Under the pieces are notes generated by a model. It was not told the DNA's origin. It searched no databases and saw nothing but the letters and a program-made list of their open reading frames with translations. 64,000 nucleotides of DNA. Source: Nostoc sp. NMS8. GTDB lineage: Bacteria; Cyanobacteriota; Cyanobacteriia; Cyanobacteriales; Nostocaceae. The stretch covers positions 1-64,000 of the forward strand of contig NZ_JABXKK010000092.1 in NCBI RefSeq assembly GCF_017115045.1, in the 5' to 3' direction. A program made the translations under genes and the position numbers. Positions 50,856-60,869 of this stretch are shown piece after piece (position 1 is the first letter of the stretch; each line of letters starts with the position of its first letter).

Positions 50856-51712
50856 CAAAATTTTCCTGTGAATACCCTCTTGGCTGGGCCTGTCATGTAA
50901 ACCCTTTGGTCTACTTCTGACCATTCAATTTGTAAGGGGCCACCTGGTAATTCTATAGTGGCAGTGCGATCGCATTTTCCAGTTAATACTCCAGCTACTA
51001 AGGAAGCGCAAGCACCAGTCCCACAAGCTAATGTAATTCCAGCACCTCGTTCCCATACTCGCATTTTTAGATAGTCACGGCGCACTACTTGAATAAATTC
51101 GGTATTTATGCGTTGCGGAAAAACTGAGTGATGCTCAAATTTGGGGCCGATGCTTTCTAACTCAATCGCTGCGACATCTTCCACAAAGGTAATAGAGTGG
51201 GGATTACCCATACTTACACAAGTGACATCCCAAGTTTGCCCCGCCACCTCCAACGGCAAAGAAATGACTTTTTCTTCAGCAGGTGCAAGGGTGGTAGGAA
51301 TTTCGCCAGCGAGTAACCTGGGTAAACCCATATCCACCTTTACTTGACCATTAGGAAGGATTTGGGGAATCATCACACCAGCTAGGGTATGAATGCGATA
51401 TGTGATTGAGGATTGGGAAAATTCTTGCCCAGTCTCCAGTCCCTCTAAATCTGCTAAAAAGCCAGCTAAACAGCGAATGCCATTGCCACACATTTCTGGT
51501 TCGGAACCATCAGAATTAAAAATCCGCATGGTGTAATCAGTGCCATTTTCACCAGGTAGGGCAAAAATAACACCATCAGCACCGATACCGAAATGGCGAT
51601 CGCACAACTCGATCGCTTGCTCTGGAGTCAATACAGGCAAAGATGACGAGCGATTGTCAATCAAAATAAAGTCGTTGCCTAGACCATGATACTTAGTAAA
51701 TTCAATTGCCAT
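50855..51712 (-). CDS. dapF: Diaminopimelate epimerase
   Basis: The 285-residue enzyme converts LL- to meso-diaminopimelate for lysine and peptidoglycan. The two catalytic cysteines are in EMCGNGIRC and ACGTGACAS, with FTKYHGLGNDFILID at the start and GADGVIFALP. It retains its full C-terminus (TGPAKRVFTGKF), although the TnpB element's right-end hairpin lies only six bases beyond the stop. Divergent from hfq, 69 bp apart. Confidence 0.96.
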   Translation of the reverse strand: MAIEFTKYHGLGNDFILIDNRSSSLPVLTPEQAIELCDRHFGIGADGVIFALPGENGTDYTMRIFNSDGSEPEMCGNGIRCLAGFLADLEGLETGQEFSQSSITYRIHTLAGVMIPQILPNGQVKVDMGLPRLLAGEIPTTLAPAEEKVISLPLEVAGQTWDVTCVSMGNPHSITFVEDVAAIELESIGPKFEHHSVFPQRINTEFIQVVRRDYLKMRVWERGAGITLACGTGACASLVAGVLTGKCDRTATIELPGGPLQIEWSEVDQRVYMTGPAKRVFTGKF

Positions 51713-51781
51713 TTCTTCAAGGATGAATTATCAAGGATTAGTTACTCTTTATTTTGCCTTGTAGGTTCATCTTTACTAAAA

Positions 51782-51997
51782 ATGCTTACCGAATTTGACA
51801 CCACTTTACCCAGTATTAGACAAGTCCAAAACCTGATCAAACAAACAACGCCAGTAGAGTTAAAGCTGCTAACTCAGGATGTAATCACAGGAAAGGTTTT
51901 ATGGCAAGATCCACAGTGTATCTGTATTGCTGATGAAAACAGTCAGCAAACCACTATTTGGAAACATGCGATCGCTTATATTAAACCCAAGAGTTAG
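51782..51997 (+). CDS. hfq: Cyanobacterial Hfq-like RNA-binding protein
   Basis: 71 residues from ATG 51782: MLTEFDTTLPSIRQVQNLIK, the Sm1 part VELKLLTQDVITGKVLWQDP and Sm2 part TIWKHAIAYIKPKS. Cyanobacterial Hfq lacks the enterobacterial KH signature and positive C-terminal tail; in Synechocystis it binds the type IV pilus motor and is needed for motility and transformation. The hfq-dapF neighbourhood is common in the phylum. The longer frame from 51686 would overlap the dapF start region. Confidence 0.92.
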   Translation: MLTEFDTTLPSIRQVQNLIKQTTPVELKLLTQDVITGKVLWQDPQCICIADENSQQTTIWKHAIAYIKPKS

Positions 51998-52363
51998 TCA
52001 AAAATCGGCGTTTCAAACGCCCCTTCCCACCTGCTGGCTAAAATTTACCAGATTAGGAAAACCTTGTAGTGGTAAAAATCATTTTTACTACTACTACTAC
52101 AAAAAATCCTTAACGTTACAAACCCAAACTAGTATCGCAAGGCGGAAGTCAAAAAGAGGAAAGGGGGCCTAAGAACAGAAAACTCATACTTCTCTACGAG
52201 AGGCTGCGCCCTAAGAGTAGCTATGCCGCAGGCTTTACGGCTACGCAGTTCAACAACTACCAGACACTTGCTTTTACATTTTAGATTTTTCTATTCCAAA
52301 AGTAATAAAATAGGCATCAATCAAATACACATCTAATATAATTAAATTTTTATATAAATTAAT
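51998..52363. other. Gene-free interval
   Basis: No coding frame. ACTACTACTACTACAAAAAA (52089-52108, in part a simple repeat) and small palindromes of the CTCTACGAGAG and GCCGCAGGC types (52193-52246). AT-rich promoter DNA precedes the GGDEF gene. Confidence 0.5.
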
Positions 52364-53308
52364 ATGATTGTGGAGTTAGACAATCTTCATTCTTATTGCC
52401 AAACATTTAGTGCTTGGCTAGCATCCGGCTATCAAGATGAGTCATGTTTACTGCGGGGGCAGGCATTGCAAGAGGTCTTAGACTGGTTACAGGGGAAAAG
52501 CTTGAGCAATTTGGACTATCAGTTTTTGGTAGCCAGCCAAGAACTAGAGCGTCGCCAACTTCAGCAAAAACTAGAAGGCGCTAATGAAGAATTGCAGCGA
52601 TTAAGTACTCTAGCTACTATCGATTGCCTAACTCAAGTAGCTAACCGCCGACGATTTGAAGAGTATCTTGATATTGAGTGGCGGCGCATGACACGCTCAC
52701 AACAGCCCCTCTCCCTCATCCTTGTTGATGTAGATTTCTTCAAATCCTACAACGATACCTATGGTCATCCAATGGGCGATCGCTGTCTTAGTAAAATTGC
52801 TAAAGTCATAAAAGATGTTGTTCAACGTCCTACTGATTTAGTTGCCCGTTATGGTGGGGAAGAATTTGCTGTAATTTTGTCTAACACAGACATACTTGGT
52901 GCTGCTCACATTGCAGAAAAAATTTGTTTTGCTGTACGGAAACTGGCAATTCCCCATGAAAATTCACAACTTAGTTCTTATGTAACCCTGAGTGCTGGGT
53001 TAGCTACAGTAATTCCTATATCTAACTCTAACTCTCAAAAAATAATTGTGGCGGCGGATAAAGCATTGTATCAAGCAAAGGCAGCAGGACGCGATCGTGT
53101 GTGCTCTCAAGAGCAAACTGAAAATCTAGAAGCAAAGCTGTTCCTCTCAGAGAAGTTGTTCATTAGAGAGGAATTATGGCTGTCTATACATAAATCTCAG
53201 CAGATTAAAGAGAAAAACCAACAGCTTAGGAAGCAAGTCCAAGAGGCTATGGAGAAAAACCAACAGATTATGCAGAAAAACTCCGAAATTATGTATAAAA
53301 TGCGATAA
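52364..53308 (+). CDS. Diguanylate cyclase (GGDEF domain)
   Basis: 314 residues. A coiled-coil N-terminal part (about 60-90: VASQELERRQLQQKLEGANEELQRL in part) leads into a GGDEF domain (about 85-250) with DCLTQVANRRRFEEYL, LILVDVDFFKSYNDTYGHPMGD and the active site RYGGEEFAVIL, so it should make cyclic di-GMP. The product-feedback RxxD site five residues before GGEEF is not evident (DLVARY). A C-terminal helix (about 255-314) consists of repeated EKNQQ units, unusual for this family and likely a coiled coil. Confidence 0.9.
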   Translation: MIVELDNLHSYCQTFSAWLASGYQDESCLLRGQALQEVLDWLQGKSLSNLDYQFLVASQELERRQLQQKLEGANEELQRLSTLATIDCLTQVANRRRFEEYLDIEWRRMTRSQQPLSLILVDVDFFKSYNDTYGHPMGDRCLSKIAKVIKDVVQRPTDLVARYGGEEFAVILSNTDILGAAHIAEKICFAVRKLAIPHENSQLSSYVTLSAGLATVIPISNSNSQKIIVAADKALYQAKAAGRDRVCSQEQTENLEAKLFLSEKLFIREELWLSIHKSQQIKEKNQQLRKQVQEAMEKNQQIMQKNSEIMYKMR

Positions 53309-53381
53309 AACTTTTGGACAATTATTGATGTCAATATTTGCTAATTGGATTAGTTCATTTTTTATCCATAGGGAGAAGCGC

Positions 53382-55688
53382 TTAAAGAGTTTCTGCCTCA
53401 GCAACTTTCACCACTGGAAGAGAAAGGGGTACTGAATTGGCGATCGCAAATAACTGTTCTAGTTGACTTAGACCTGTCAAACCACCACATAATAATACTT
53501 GATCGCCAACTCGCAAATCCATACCGCCATCAGGATAGCGGATAAACTTACCATCTCGCCGGATTGCCTGTACCTGTACTCCAAATTGCTTGGCAATATC
53601 TAAATCTGCAAGGGTTTTACCTAGTATTGGCGTGTCTGCATTGACTGTAACCCACTGACAAGCACTATTTTCTCCGGGAACAGCAGCTTGTCCCTTGGCG
53701 AATTCTGCCAAAGCTGCCAGTTCTTCATCAGCTCCCACCACCAACAAGCGATCGCCTTCTTCTAATTTGGTTTGATTGTTGGGATAATCGATTTCATCGC
53801 CGTTAGCGCGGCGAATTGCCATTAAACTTGCTCCTGTTAAATAGCGCATATCTGCTTCTTCTATAGTCATGCCAATTAAAGGCGAAGCAGTGGGGAGAGG
53901 ATACCAGCGCTGATTTAAATCGAGAGTTGCTTGGCGTAAATCACGAGCAACTTCAGTTGCAGAACGCTCTGGCCGCAAATCTAAATAATGATCGTTGCGG
54001 ATTTGCTGCATTTCTCGTTGGACATCTGCTGGTGACAACAAGCCTAAGCCAGTTAATAAATAAGTTGCCATTTCTAAACTGGCTTCAAACTCTGGTTGCA
54101 CAACTTCCCTGGCTCCCAATTGATACAGCACTTCAATATTTTTATCCTGGGTAGCACGGACAACCAAATCTAATTCTGGGCGCAACTCCAAAGCGCGTTT
54201 CAAGCAAAGACGGGTACTCATGGGGTCTGGGAGTGCGATCGCCATTCCTTTGGCATGATTCACGCCGGCAGTTTCCAGAACATGTAAACTCACGCAATTA
54301 CCATATACATAAGACACCCCAGCCTCACGCAACTGCTGAATTCTGCTCTCCGATTGGTCAATTACTACCACAGGTAGGTGATGTTGCTGCAACAACTTCA
54401 CCAAATTCTTACCCACTCGCCCATAGCCACAAACTACCACATGGTCTTTGAAGGGCAAATCTTCCGATACATCTCGCGCCTCATCTTCTTCTAAATACGG
54501 TTTCAACCAAGGCATTGATTCGGCAAAGTTAAATAAAAATGGCACTAACCGCAGTACAAAAGGGGTAAGCATGAGAGTGACTGCGGTGGTTCCCAAAATT
54601 AATAAGTATACTTGTCGAGACACCAGCCCCAAAGACTGCCCTTCACTAGCAAGAACAAAGGAAAATTCGCCAATTTGCGCCAGTCCCAAACCGGCGATTA
54701 TGGCTGTTTTCAAAGGGTAGCGGAATAATTTCACTAGGGGCGTGATAATCAAAAATTTACCTACGAAAACTATTGCCACCAACCCCAAAATCAATTCTAG
54801 GTTGTTCCACAAAAACACTGGGTCAATTAACATCCCAATGGCGGCAAAAAATAAACTGGCAAAGATATCCCGCAGTGGTTCCACATAAGTCAGAGTTTGA
54901 TCGGCGTACTCCACCTCAGAAATCATCAAACCCGCGACAAATGCCCCCATTTCAATCGATAGACCCAAATGCTCCGTCAATAGGGCGATACCCAAACACA
55001 GGGCTACAACTCCTAATAAGAATAGTTCTTTACTTTCGGTACGGGCTAAGAGTCGCAATAAAGGCGGTATTAGCCAAATCCCCGCAGCGATCGCCCCAGC
55101 AGCAAATAAACCAATCAAAACTAGCGCCCTTAGCACGGTGATACCAATGGTTTCTGCTGGTTGGTTGAGGGCTGGTAAGACTGCTAACATCAGTCCTAGT
55201 GCCAAGTCCTGTACAACTAAAATTCCCAGCATTACTTGCCCGTGGGGCGTTTCTGTTTCGTTGCGCTCCATCAAACACTTGAGAACAACGGCTGTGGAAG
55301 ACAAAGACAGAATACACCCTAAAAACATACCTTTAGCAGGTAAAGTTCCCCAGGCTCCAGTTAACCCACAGATTGCAACTGTGACTAGAATTGTCAAAGC
55401 AATTTGGAGTCCACCGCCGCCAAGAGCGATCGCTTTTACCTTCTTGAGTTCCGCAAAGGAAAATTCCACACCCAAAGCGAATAACAAAAAGGCGACCCCG
55501 AACTGTGCCAGAGTCTCTACTTGAATGACTTCTTTAATCAATCCCAGTCCGGTTGGTCCAATGATCATCCCGCCAATAAGATATCCTAGCAGCACCGGTT
55601 GTCGCAGAAGTGCTGCCAACAGTCCACCACAGGCTGCAACGGCTAGAACTGAAACTAAATCAACAATTAGCCTAAAATCTTCTTGCAC
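53382..55688 (-). CDS. CPA2-type monovalent cation:proton antiporter with TrkA domains
   Basis: 768 residues: 12-13 helices of a Na+/H+ exchanger domain (about 5-385; LLGYLIGGMIIGPTGLGL, LSLSSTAVVLKCL, GAFVAGLMISEVEY), a TrkA-N NAD-binding domain (about 415-530; HVVVCGYGRVGKNLVKLL) and two TrkA-C domains (about 585-665 and 680-755). This is the KefB/GerN-like layout of potassium or sodium efflux at the membrane, gated by nucleotide. Convergent with the GGDEF gene, 73 bp apart. Confidence 0.92.
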   Translation of the reverse strand: MQEDFRLIVDLVSVLAVAACGGLLAALLRQPVLLGYLIGGMIIGPTGLGLIKEVIQVETLAQFGVAFLLFALGVEFSFAELKKVKAIALGGGGLQIALTILVTVAICGLTGAWGTLPAKGMFLGCILSLSSTAVVLKCLMERNETETPHGQVMLGILVVQDLALGLMLAVLPALNQPAETIGITVLRALVLIGLFAAGAIAAGIWLIPPLLRLLARTESKELFLLGVVALCLGIALLTEHLGLSIEMGAFVAGLMISEVEYADQTLTYVEPLRDIFASLFFAAIGMLIDPVFLWNNLELILGLVAIVFVGKFLIITPLVKLFRYPLKTAIIAGLGLAQIGEFSFVLASEGQSLGLVSRQVYLLILGTTAVTLMLTPFVLRLVPFLFNFAESMPWLKPYLEEDEARDVSEDLPFKDHVVVCGYGRVGKNLVKLLQQHHLPVVVIDQSESRIQQLREAGVSYVYGNCVSLHVLETAGVNHAKGMAIALPDPMSTRLCLKRALELRPELDLVVRATQDKNIEVLYQLGAREVVQPEFEASLEMATYLLTGLGLLSPADVQREMQQIRNDHYLDLRPERSATEVARDLRQATLDLNQRWYPLPTASPLIGMTIEEADMRYLTGASLMAIRRANGDEIDYPNNQTKLEEGDRLLVVGADEELAALAEFAKGQAAVPGENSACQWVTVNADTPILGKTLADLDIAKQFGVQVQAIRRDGKFIRYPDGGMDLRVGDQVLLCGGLTGLSQLEQLFAIANSVPLSLPVVKVAEAETL

Positions 55689-55803
55689 CAGTTTTAAAAA
55701 AACTATTAAGACCTATTAATTCAGGATACAAAGTTTTATGCCCTCAAACAGCTTGTTTGGGAAAAGGGCATTGAGCATTGGGTAGGAGAGAATGATTTTA
55801 CAA

Positions 55804-56781
55804 TTAAATTTTAGGCGAGCCGAGGGCACTCAATAATAGCAGTGACCACGGCATTTTAATATCAGGTATAAGCCATGAATACTTTCTCAGTACGGGCAAT
55901 GCAGCAGGCAGCACAAAACGCAGAGAGCGTAATGAGGCAGGACAATCGCCATTTTCATCAACAATTCCATATTTTTTAGCCAGTTCGGCAACAATTTGCA
56001 CACGTCCTGTATGGTGTATAACATTTGCTTCACCAGCAAGTCTAGCGATCGCCCGTCCAGTTAATAAGGGAGTTTCCCAATTGTAGCGATCGCTTAAAAA
56101 TGAGAAATTATTTTCATTACCATTGGTTTGATTCATCTCAGAAGCAAAACGCGAAAAAAGCTCAGTACCAACAATACCCGGCCAAATTGAAACAGAAGTG
56201 ACGTTATGGGGTTTGAGTTCAACAGCCATGTTGGCAGCAAGGCGATCGCAAGCTGCTTTACCAACACCATAAACTGTATTAAAGAGATAAAACATACTAC
56301 CCCACGAAGAAATAGTGCAAATGAGTCCAGAGTTACGCTTAGTCATCATCCGAGCCGCAAAAACACTCGCAACATAGTGGCTGCGGAGACCAACGTTGTT
56401 GCTAGCATCCCAAAGACTAGGTTCAGAATCCCAAAAGGGTTGTCCCTGAGCGTCTTTTAATGCCTGAACTCCTGAGTAAGCATTATTTACCAGTAAGTTG
56501 AGTTGTCCATTCTGCTCATCTTGAATGCGATCGAACAGCAAACGCACCTGCTCATCGTCACTATGGTCTACTTGAACGGGAATACATACACCACCGACTT
56601 CCTCAACGGCTGATTTCGTTTGACTAAGACTTCCTGAAACCCCGTCACTAGAAGAGTTATTGAGGCTGCGACCCGTGACGTATACAGTTGCACCTGCTTC
56701 ACCAAGACCAATGGCAATTCCCCTACCAATTCCCCGCGTAGCACCTGTTACTAAAGCCACTTTACCTTCAAGATGTTTCAT
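55804..56781 (-). CDS. Short-chain dehydrogenase of DHRS1 type
   Basis: 325 residues. GKVALVTGATRGIGRGIAIGLG (cofactor loop, in part), VNNAYSGVQ, the catalytic Ser in TISSWGSM and the Tyr-Lys pair in NTVYGVGKAACDRLA. Length and the loop VNNAYSG are those of DHRS1-like SDRs, whose animal members reduce steroids and xenobiotic carbonyls. The C-terminal extension (about 270-325) ends in hydrophobic LPAALPVLRKYSWLIP. It starts 13 bases after the gene upstream, so the two may be one transcript. Confidence 0.85.
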   Translation of the reverse strand: MKHLEGKVALVTGATRGIGRGIAIGLGEAGATVYVTGRSLNNSSSDGVSGSLSQTKSAVEEVGGVCIPVQVDHSDDEQVRLLFDRIQDEQNGQLNLLVNNAYSGVQALKDAQGQPFWDSEPSLWDASNNVGLRSHYVASVFAARMMTKRNSGLICTISSWGSMFYLFNTVYGVGKAACDRLAANMAVELKPHNVTSVSIWPGIVGTELFSRFASEMNQTNGNENNFSFLSDRYNWETPLLTGRAIARLAGEANVIHHTGRVQIVAELAKKYGIVDENGDCPASLRSLRFVLPAALPVLRKYSWLIPDIKMPWSLLLLSALGSPKI

Positions 56782-56793
56782 GAGCGCTCATTT

Positions 56794-57687
56794 CTAATCT
56801 TTTACCGTTAAATATTGATTATTACAATATTCTTTCGTAGCAGTGACTGAAACAACTTCTACTTCGATCGGTTTTTCTTTAGTTCCATCGAGCAAAAACT
56901 CACTAGCTCCTTCACGAGGTTTTTTCGGATTTCCCCAATCATAGGTGTAACCTAAACCTGTCCAAGGATAATGTTCTTGACTAGCAACTGCATAAGAAGT
57001 TGTGTATATCTCTTGCAAAATCGGATAACTAGCAGGAATCGGTATATTAAAAACATTACAACTAGAATCATTAATTTCTGGATCGACACATGGTCTACTT
57101 AAATCTTCAGCTTTCACCCACATTTCCACAAAATGCGTCTTATTTGAATTTCTATTTAAAATCAAGCCTAAATACTGCTGTAACCTCAGAGAAAGCATAA
57201 TATTACCGGGAATATTTATACCGTTCCCCTTACAATTTTGACAAAATTCTTTAACTTGAGGAACGGCTGTTAACCAAGTCCGTGCTTCTATACTTTTTTT
57301 TGTACCTACTTTCCAATCCTCAGTTGGGTTTTTGACATATTTCCAACTCGCCATCAGATATTCAATTTTGCCATTATTTTCTCTCCACTTTGTTTGAGCA
57401 TTACTTTTTGACAATGGCCAAAGATTGTTTACCACTTTATCTTTACTCGGTCTTTTTGCATCCTCAATCGCTTCATTTAACTGCTTTTTAAGAGCTTGAT
57501 AACTCTCCGGTTTATTTTTATCTAGATATTCATTGACATTTGGGTTACTTTCTGATTGCGCTAAGAGATTCTTTCTCAGATTTGATGTACTCTGTATGGG
57601 AATTTCTCTAGCCAACAAACCAGAGTATCCTACTGCCAAAAATGCGCCTGTCAAGCCTAAAAATAGTTGAGCCTTCAATTTTTTCAT
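56794..57687 (-). CDS. Secreted protein of unknown function
   Basis: About 297 residues from ATG 57687 (AGGATTATTTTG upstream). A signal peptide (MKKLKAQLFLGLTGAFLAVG, then a cut near ARE) is followed by a charged helical part (about 45-85) and a compact domain with GKIEYLMASWKYVKNP, FCQNCKGNGINIPGNIMLSL, MWVKAEDLSRPCVDPE, HYPWTGLGYTYDWG and GASEFLLDG. It has five cysteines after the signal. I do not recognise the family. It probably shares a transcript with the downstream SDR and lies divergent from the siderophore receptor. Confidence 0.7.
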   Translation of the reverse strand: MKKLKAQLFLGLTGAFLAVGYSGLLAREIPIQSTSNLRKNLLAQSESNPNVNEYLDKNKPESYQALKKQLNEAIEDAKRPSKDKVVNNLWPLSKSNAQTKWRENNGKIEYLMASWKYVKNPTEDWKVGTKKSIEARTWLTAVPQVKEFCQNCKGNGINIPGNIMLSLRLQQYLGLILNRNSNKTHFVEMWVKAEDLSRPCVDPEINDSSCNVFNIPIPASYPILQEIYTTSYAVASQEHYPWTGLGYTYDWGNPKKPREGASEFLLDGTKEKPIEVEVVSVTATKEYCNNQYLTVKD

Positions 57688-58104
57688 CAAAATAATCCTG
57701 TGGATTTCCAACAATTGGGTATATGTTCTATCCCATGTAAATATGGGTTCAACTCAAAGATTGAATCTGATTTTATATGTATGTTTGGCTGATATGCTAT
57801 TTGGCTTAATGTTTTTAATTAACTCTATCTGGATAAAAATTAATATCTATATCTACCAGTCTGCGACAGGTGTCACAACAGATAATTAATACAATCCCTA
57901 CTTAGATATCAAGCAAACGTATGGTTATAAGAATAATTACTGTTTGGTATACATTTTAAATAAAAAATATTCTCAATTATATTGTGTCTTGTATCGCTTC
58001 ATAATATGATTCAACTAATTTCTAGTTAAATGATAATTTTTCTCAGGTATTCTCATTGTGCCTTCAGGTACAACTAAGTAGTGTGATTGAGTGTAAGCGG
58101 ATAA
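57688..58104. promoter_or_regulatory. Divergent control region before the siderophore genes
   Basis: 417 bp without a gene. ATGATAATTTTTCTCAGGTA (58030-58049) and TATTCTCATT just after resemble a loose Fur-type site, as would be expected ahead of iron-uptake genes, but the match is weak. Confidence 0.35.
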
Positions 58105-60804
58105 ATGAAGTTAGATAAATTGTTTCAAAGCCTGCTGCTGACAGGTACGGTTGTTCTTTGTATCAGCACTCCTGGTAAAGGCGAGGAAGTACGAGAAGAT
58201 GTTCAAGGCAAATCTTTTACCCAGGTGATAGGGAAATCTACTTCATCGCAAACAGCATCTGATAAAGAAAGTAAAAACATTCCCCAACTCAGCGAAATCA
58301 AACTTCCCGCAACTAGCGCTCAAATGCTAGTACAGACGCCAACACCAAACAACCCCCCGAATCCCGAACAAAGAAGTGGAGATCAAGTTGTAACAATTAT
58401 GGGAGTTAAAGCCAATCCCACAAACAAAGGTGTGGAGTTGATTTTAGAGACGACTCGTGGGGAACAACTACAAGTTACAAATCGCAGTATAGGCAATAAT
58501 TTTATTGCAGATATACCTGGGGCACAGTTGCGTTTAGCATCGGGGGAAGCTTTTGTATTTCGTTCCGAAAAAACCCTTGCAGAAATTACTGAGATAACAG
58601 TTACAAATGTCGATGCAAATACTGTCAGAGTGACGGTGGTGGGTGAGAAAGCCTTGCCTACGGTTGAGTTATTTGATGATAATGCAGGGCTGGTATTTGG
58701 TATAAATTCTACGGCAATAGCAACTTCTCCACCGCAGCAACCTCAAACACCACAAGATCAACAAAAGCCAGCAAGCGAGACACCGCAGCAAGAACCAACA
58801 GCACAGCAGGATGAGCCAATTGAGTTGGTGGTGACGGGGGAACAAGATGGGTATAACGTACCAGATACGTCAACTGCTACTAAAACCGACACACCATTGC
58901 GCGATATTCCCCAATCGATTCAGGTGGTGCCGCGACAGGTGCTGGAAGATCGCAAGGTGAGAAGCATAAATGAGGCAGTAGAAACGGTCAGTGGCGTTGT
59001 TGATGGCGGAACCAACTTCGGTGCGCCTTCAGGAGGCAGAGTCATCAGAGGATTTGTACAGACCGGAAATTTCCGCAATGGCTATCGAGATACAAATGAT
59101 AGCTTTTCGCTGACAGGCATTGGGACGATCGAACAAGTAGAGGTTCTCAAAGGCCCCGCCTCAGTTCTATTTGGCGCTGTAGAACCGGGTGGAATCGTCA
59201 ACGTTATCACCAAACAACCTTTGAGTGAACCCTACTACAGTCTCGGATTTGAGGCAGGAAATTTTGGATATTATCAGCCCAGCATCGATTTCTCCGGGCC
59301 ATTAAATGCCGATAAAACTGTACTCTACCGCTTTATTGCGAGCTATCAAAGTTCGGAGGGGTTTCAAGATTTCGTCAAAACAGATATAACCACGATCGCA
59401 CCCTCAATCACTCTCAAATTGGGGGATAGGACAGACCTGAATTTATACTATGAATACACTAACTATAATGGATATCCTAATCAGTCTGGCAGTTTGTTTT
59501 TTAGCGATGGTAGCTTCCTGCCTCGGAGTGTCTTTCTCGGCTATCCTGATTTAACCTTTATTGATGCCAAGACTCAAAAATTTGGCTATGCCCTGAATCA
59601 CAAGTTGAGCGACAACTGGCAGATTCGTAACAATTTTGCGGTGGCTACTACTAGAACTAGAGACGCATTTGCTGGAGGAGCAGATATAGTCGATGATCGT
59701 TCGCTAGTAGGTATTAGCGCTGAAAGACGTGGATACTCAATAGATAATTATTTTGGACAGATAGACTTGCTTGGAAAGTTTAAGACGGGATCGATTTTGC
59801 ACCAAATTTTAGTGGGTTTTGATTTTAATCGCAATGTTCAGACTTTTGAGGCTTTGATTTCCGACTCTGCTCTTCCCGATCTAGATATCTTCAATCCAGA
59901 TTACAACATTTCAAACCCCGTATATATTCCAAATTATAGTTTCAATTCATCTACCCAATCTTACGGTGCTTACCTTCAAGATCAAATCAGTATTTTAGAC
60001 AACCTAAAGCTATTGGTTGGGGGGCGCTTAGATTGGGTTTCACAAAATCAGACAAATAGCGGAATTGATTCTCTCGAACAGAATGATAGTGCTTTCAGCC
60101 CCCGATTTGGCTTGGTGTATCAGCCGAGTAAATCGGTTTCTCTCTACACCAGCTATAGTCAATCTTTTCTTCCTACCTCTGGATTCAATCCTGATAGTAG
60201 AGCGTTTAAGCCAACTAAAGGAACCCAATATGAAGCAGGCATTAAAGCTGACTTTCTAGACGGAAAGCTTTCAACAACATTGGCAGCCTATCAAATCACC
60301 AAGACGAATATTACGATACAGGATCAAAATAACCGTGATTTCCAGATTCAAGTGGGGGAGCAAAGAAGTCGAGGGATTGAGTTAGATATCGCGGGTGAGA
60401 TTTTACCAGGGTGGAAGGTGATCGGTTCTTATGCTTATACAGATGCAGAAGTTACCGAGGATATTGACATTTCTGTAGGTAATAAATTGCTGGGTGTGCC
60501 AGAAAATCAAGCTAGCCTCTGGACAACCTATGAAATCCAGAAGGGCGATCTCAAAGGCTTGGGATTTGGTTTAGGGCTTTTTTATGTGGGTAAGCGGGCG
60601 GCACTTTCAGACAACTCGGTTGAACTACCCAATTACTTGCGTACCGATGCGGCGATTTTCTACCGTAGAGATAGCTTTAACGCTGCGATCAATATTCGTA
60701 ATCTGTTTGATACGGACTATTTCAGTTCTACCTACGGTTACACTTTAGGTCTTGAAAGAGGTGCGCCCTTGACAATCATCGGCTCTATTCGTTGGGAACT
60801 TTAA
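58105..60804 (+). CDS. TonB-dependent siderophore receptor with AMIN domain
   Basis: 899 residues. A signal peptide (about 1-26) is followed by an AMIN domain (about 92-200: VVTIMGVKANPTNKGVELIL, then LFDDNAGLVFGI), a proline/glutamine-rich linker (about 205-235), the plug (about 255-370: TDTPLRDIPQSIQVVPRQVL, VEVLKGPASVLFGAVEPGGIVN) and a 22-strand barrel to the end (SLYTSYSQSFLP, YEAGIKADFLDGKL, FNAAINIRNLFDTDYF). The AMIN-receptor fusion is a cyanobacterial trait; AMIN may dock on peptidoglycan. It takes up ferric siderophores across the outer membrane. It leads a two-gene unit with the binding lipoprotein. Confidence 0.94.
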   Translation: MKLDKLFQSLLLTGTVVLCISTPGKGEEVREDVQGKSFTQVIGKSTSSQTASDKESKNIPQLSEIKLPATSAQMLVQTPTPNNPPNPEQRSGDQVVTIMGVKANPTNKGVELILETTRGEQLQVTNRSIGNNFIADIPGAQLRLASGEAFVFRSEKTLAEITEITVTNVDANTVRVTVVGEKALPTVELFDDNAGLVFGINSTAIATSPPQQPQTPQDQQKPASETPQQEPTAQQDEPIELVVTGEQDGYNVPDTSTATKTDTPLRDIPQSIQVVPRQVLEDRKVRSINEAVETVSGVVDGGTNFGAPSGGRVIRGFVQTGNFRNGYRDTNDSFSLTGIGTIEQVEVLKGPASVLFGAVEPGGIVNVITKQPLSEPYYSLGFEAGNFGYYQPSIDFSGPLNADKTVLYRFIASYQSSEGFQDFVKTDITTIAPSITLKLGDRTDLNLYYEYTNYNGYPNQSGSLFFSDGSFLPRSVFLGYPDLTFIDAKTQKFGYALNHKLSDNWQIRNNFAVATTRTRDAFAGGADIVDDRSLVGISAERRGYSIDNYFGQIDLLGKFKTGSILHQILVGFDFNRNVQTFEALISDSALPDLDIFNPDYNISNPVYIPNYSFNSSTQSYGAYLQDQISILDNLKLLVGGRLDWVSQNQTNSGIDSLEQNDSAFSPRFGLVYQPSKSVSLYTSYSQSFLPTSGFNPDSRAFKPTKGTQYEAGIKADFLDGKLSTTLAAYQITKTNITIQDQNNRDFQIQVGEQRSRGIELDIAGEILPGWKVIGSYAYTDAEVTEDIDISVGNKLLGVPENQASLWTTYEIQKGDLKGLGFGLGLFYVGKRAALSDNSVELPNYLRTDAAIFYRRDSFNAAINIRNLFDTDYFSSTYGYTLGLERGAPLTIIGSIRWEL

Positions 60805-60869
60805 CTCGCTGTTGTGTTGGTAATCGGCTGAACAACGTGTTGCAATTATCTTATTGATACTTATCCTCA

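Noticed and set aside
58030..58060. Confident Fur box ahead of the siderophore receptor
   Set aside because: Only a loose match to the consensus; kept as a low-confidence note within the control region.
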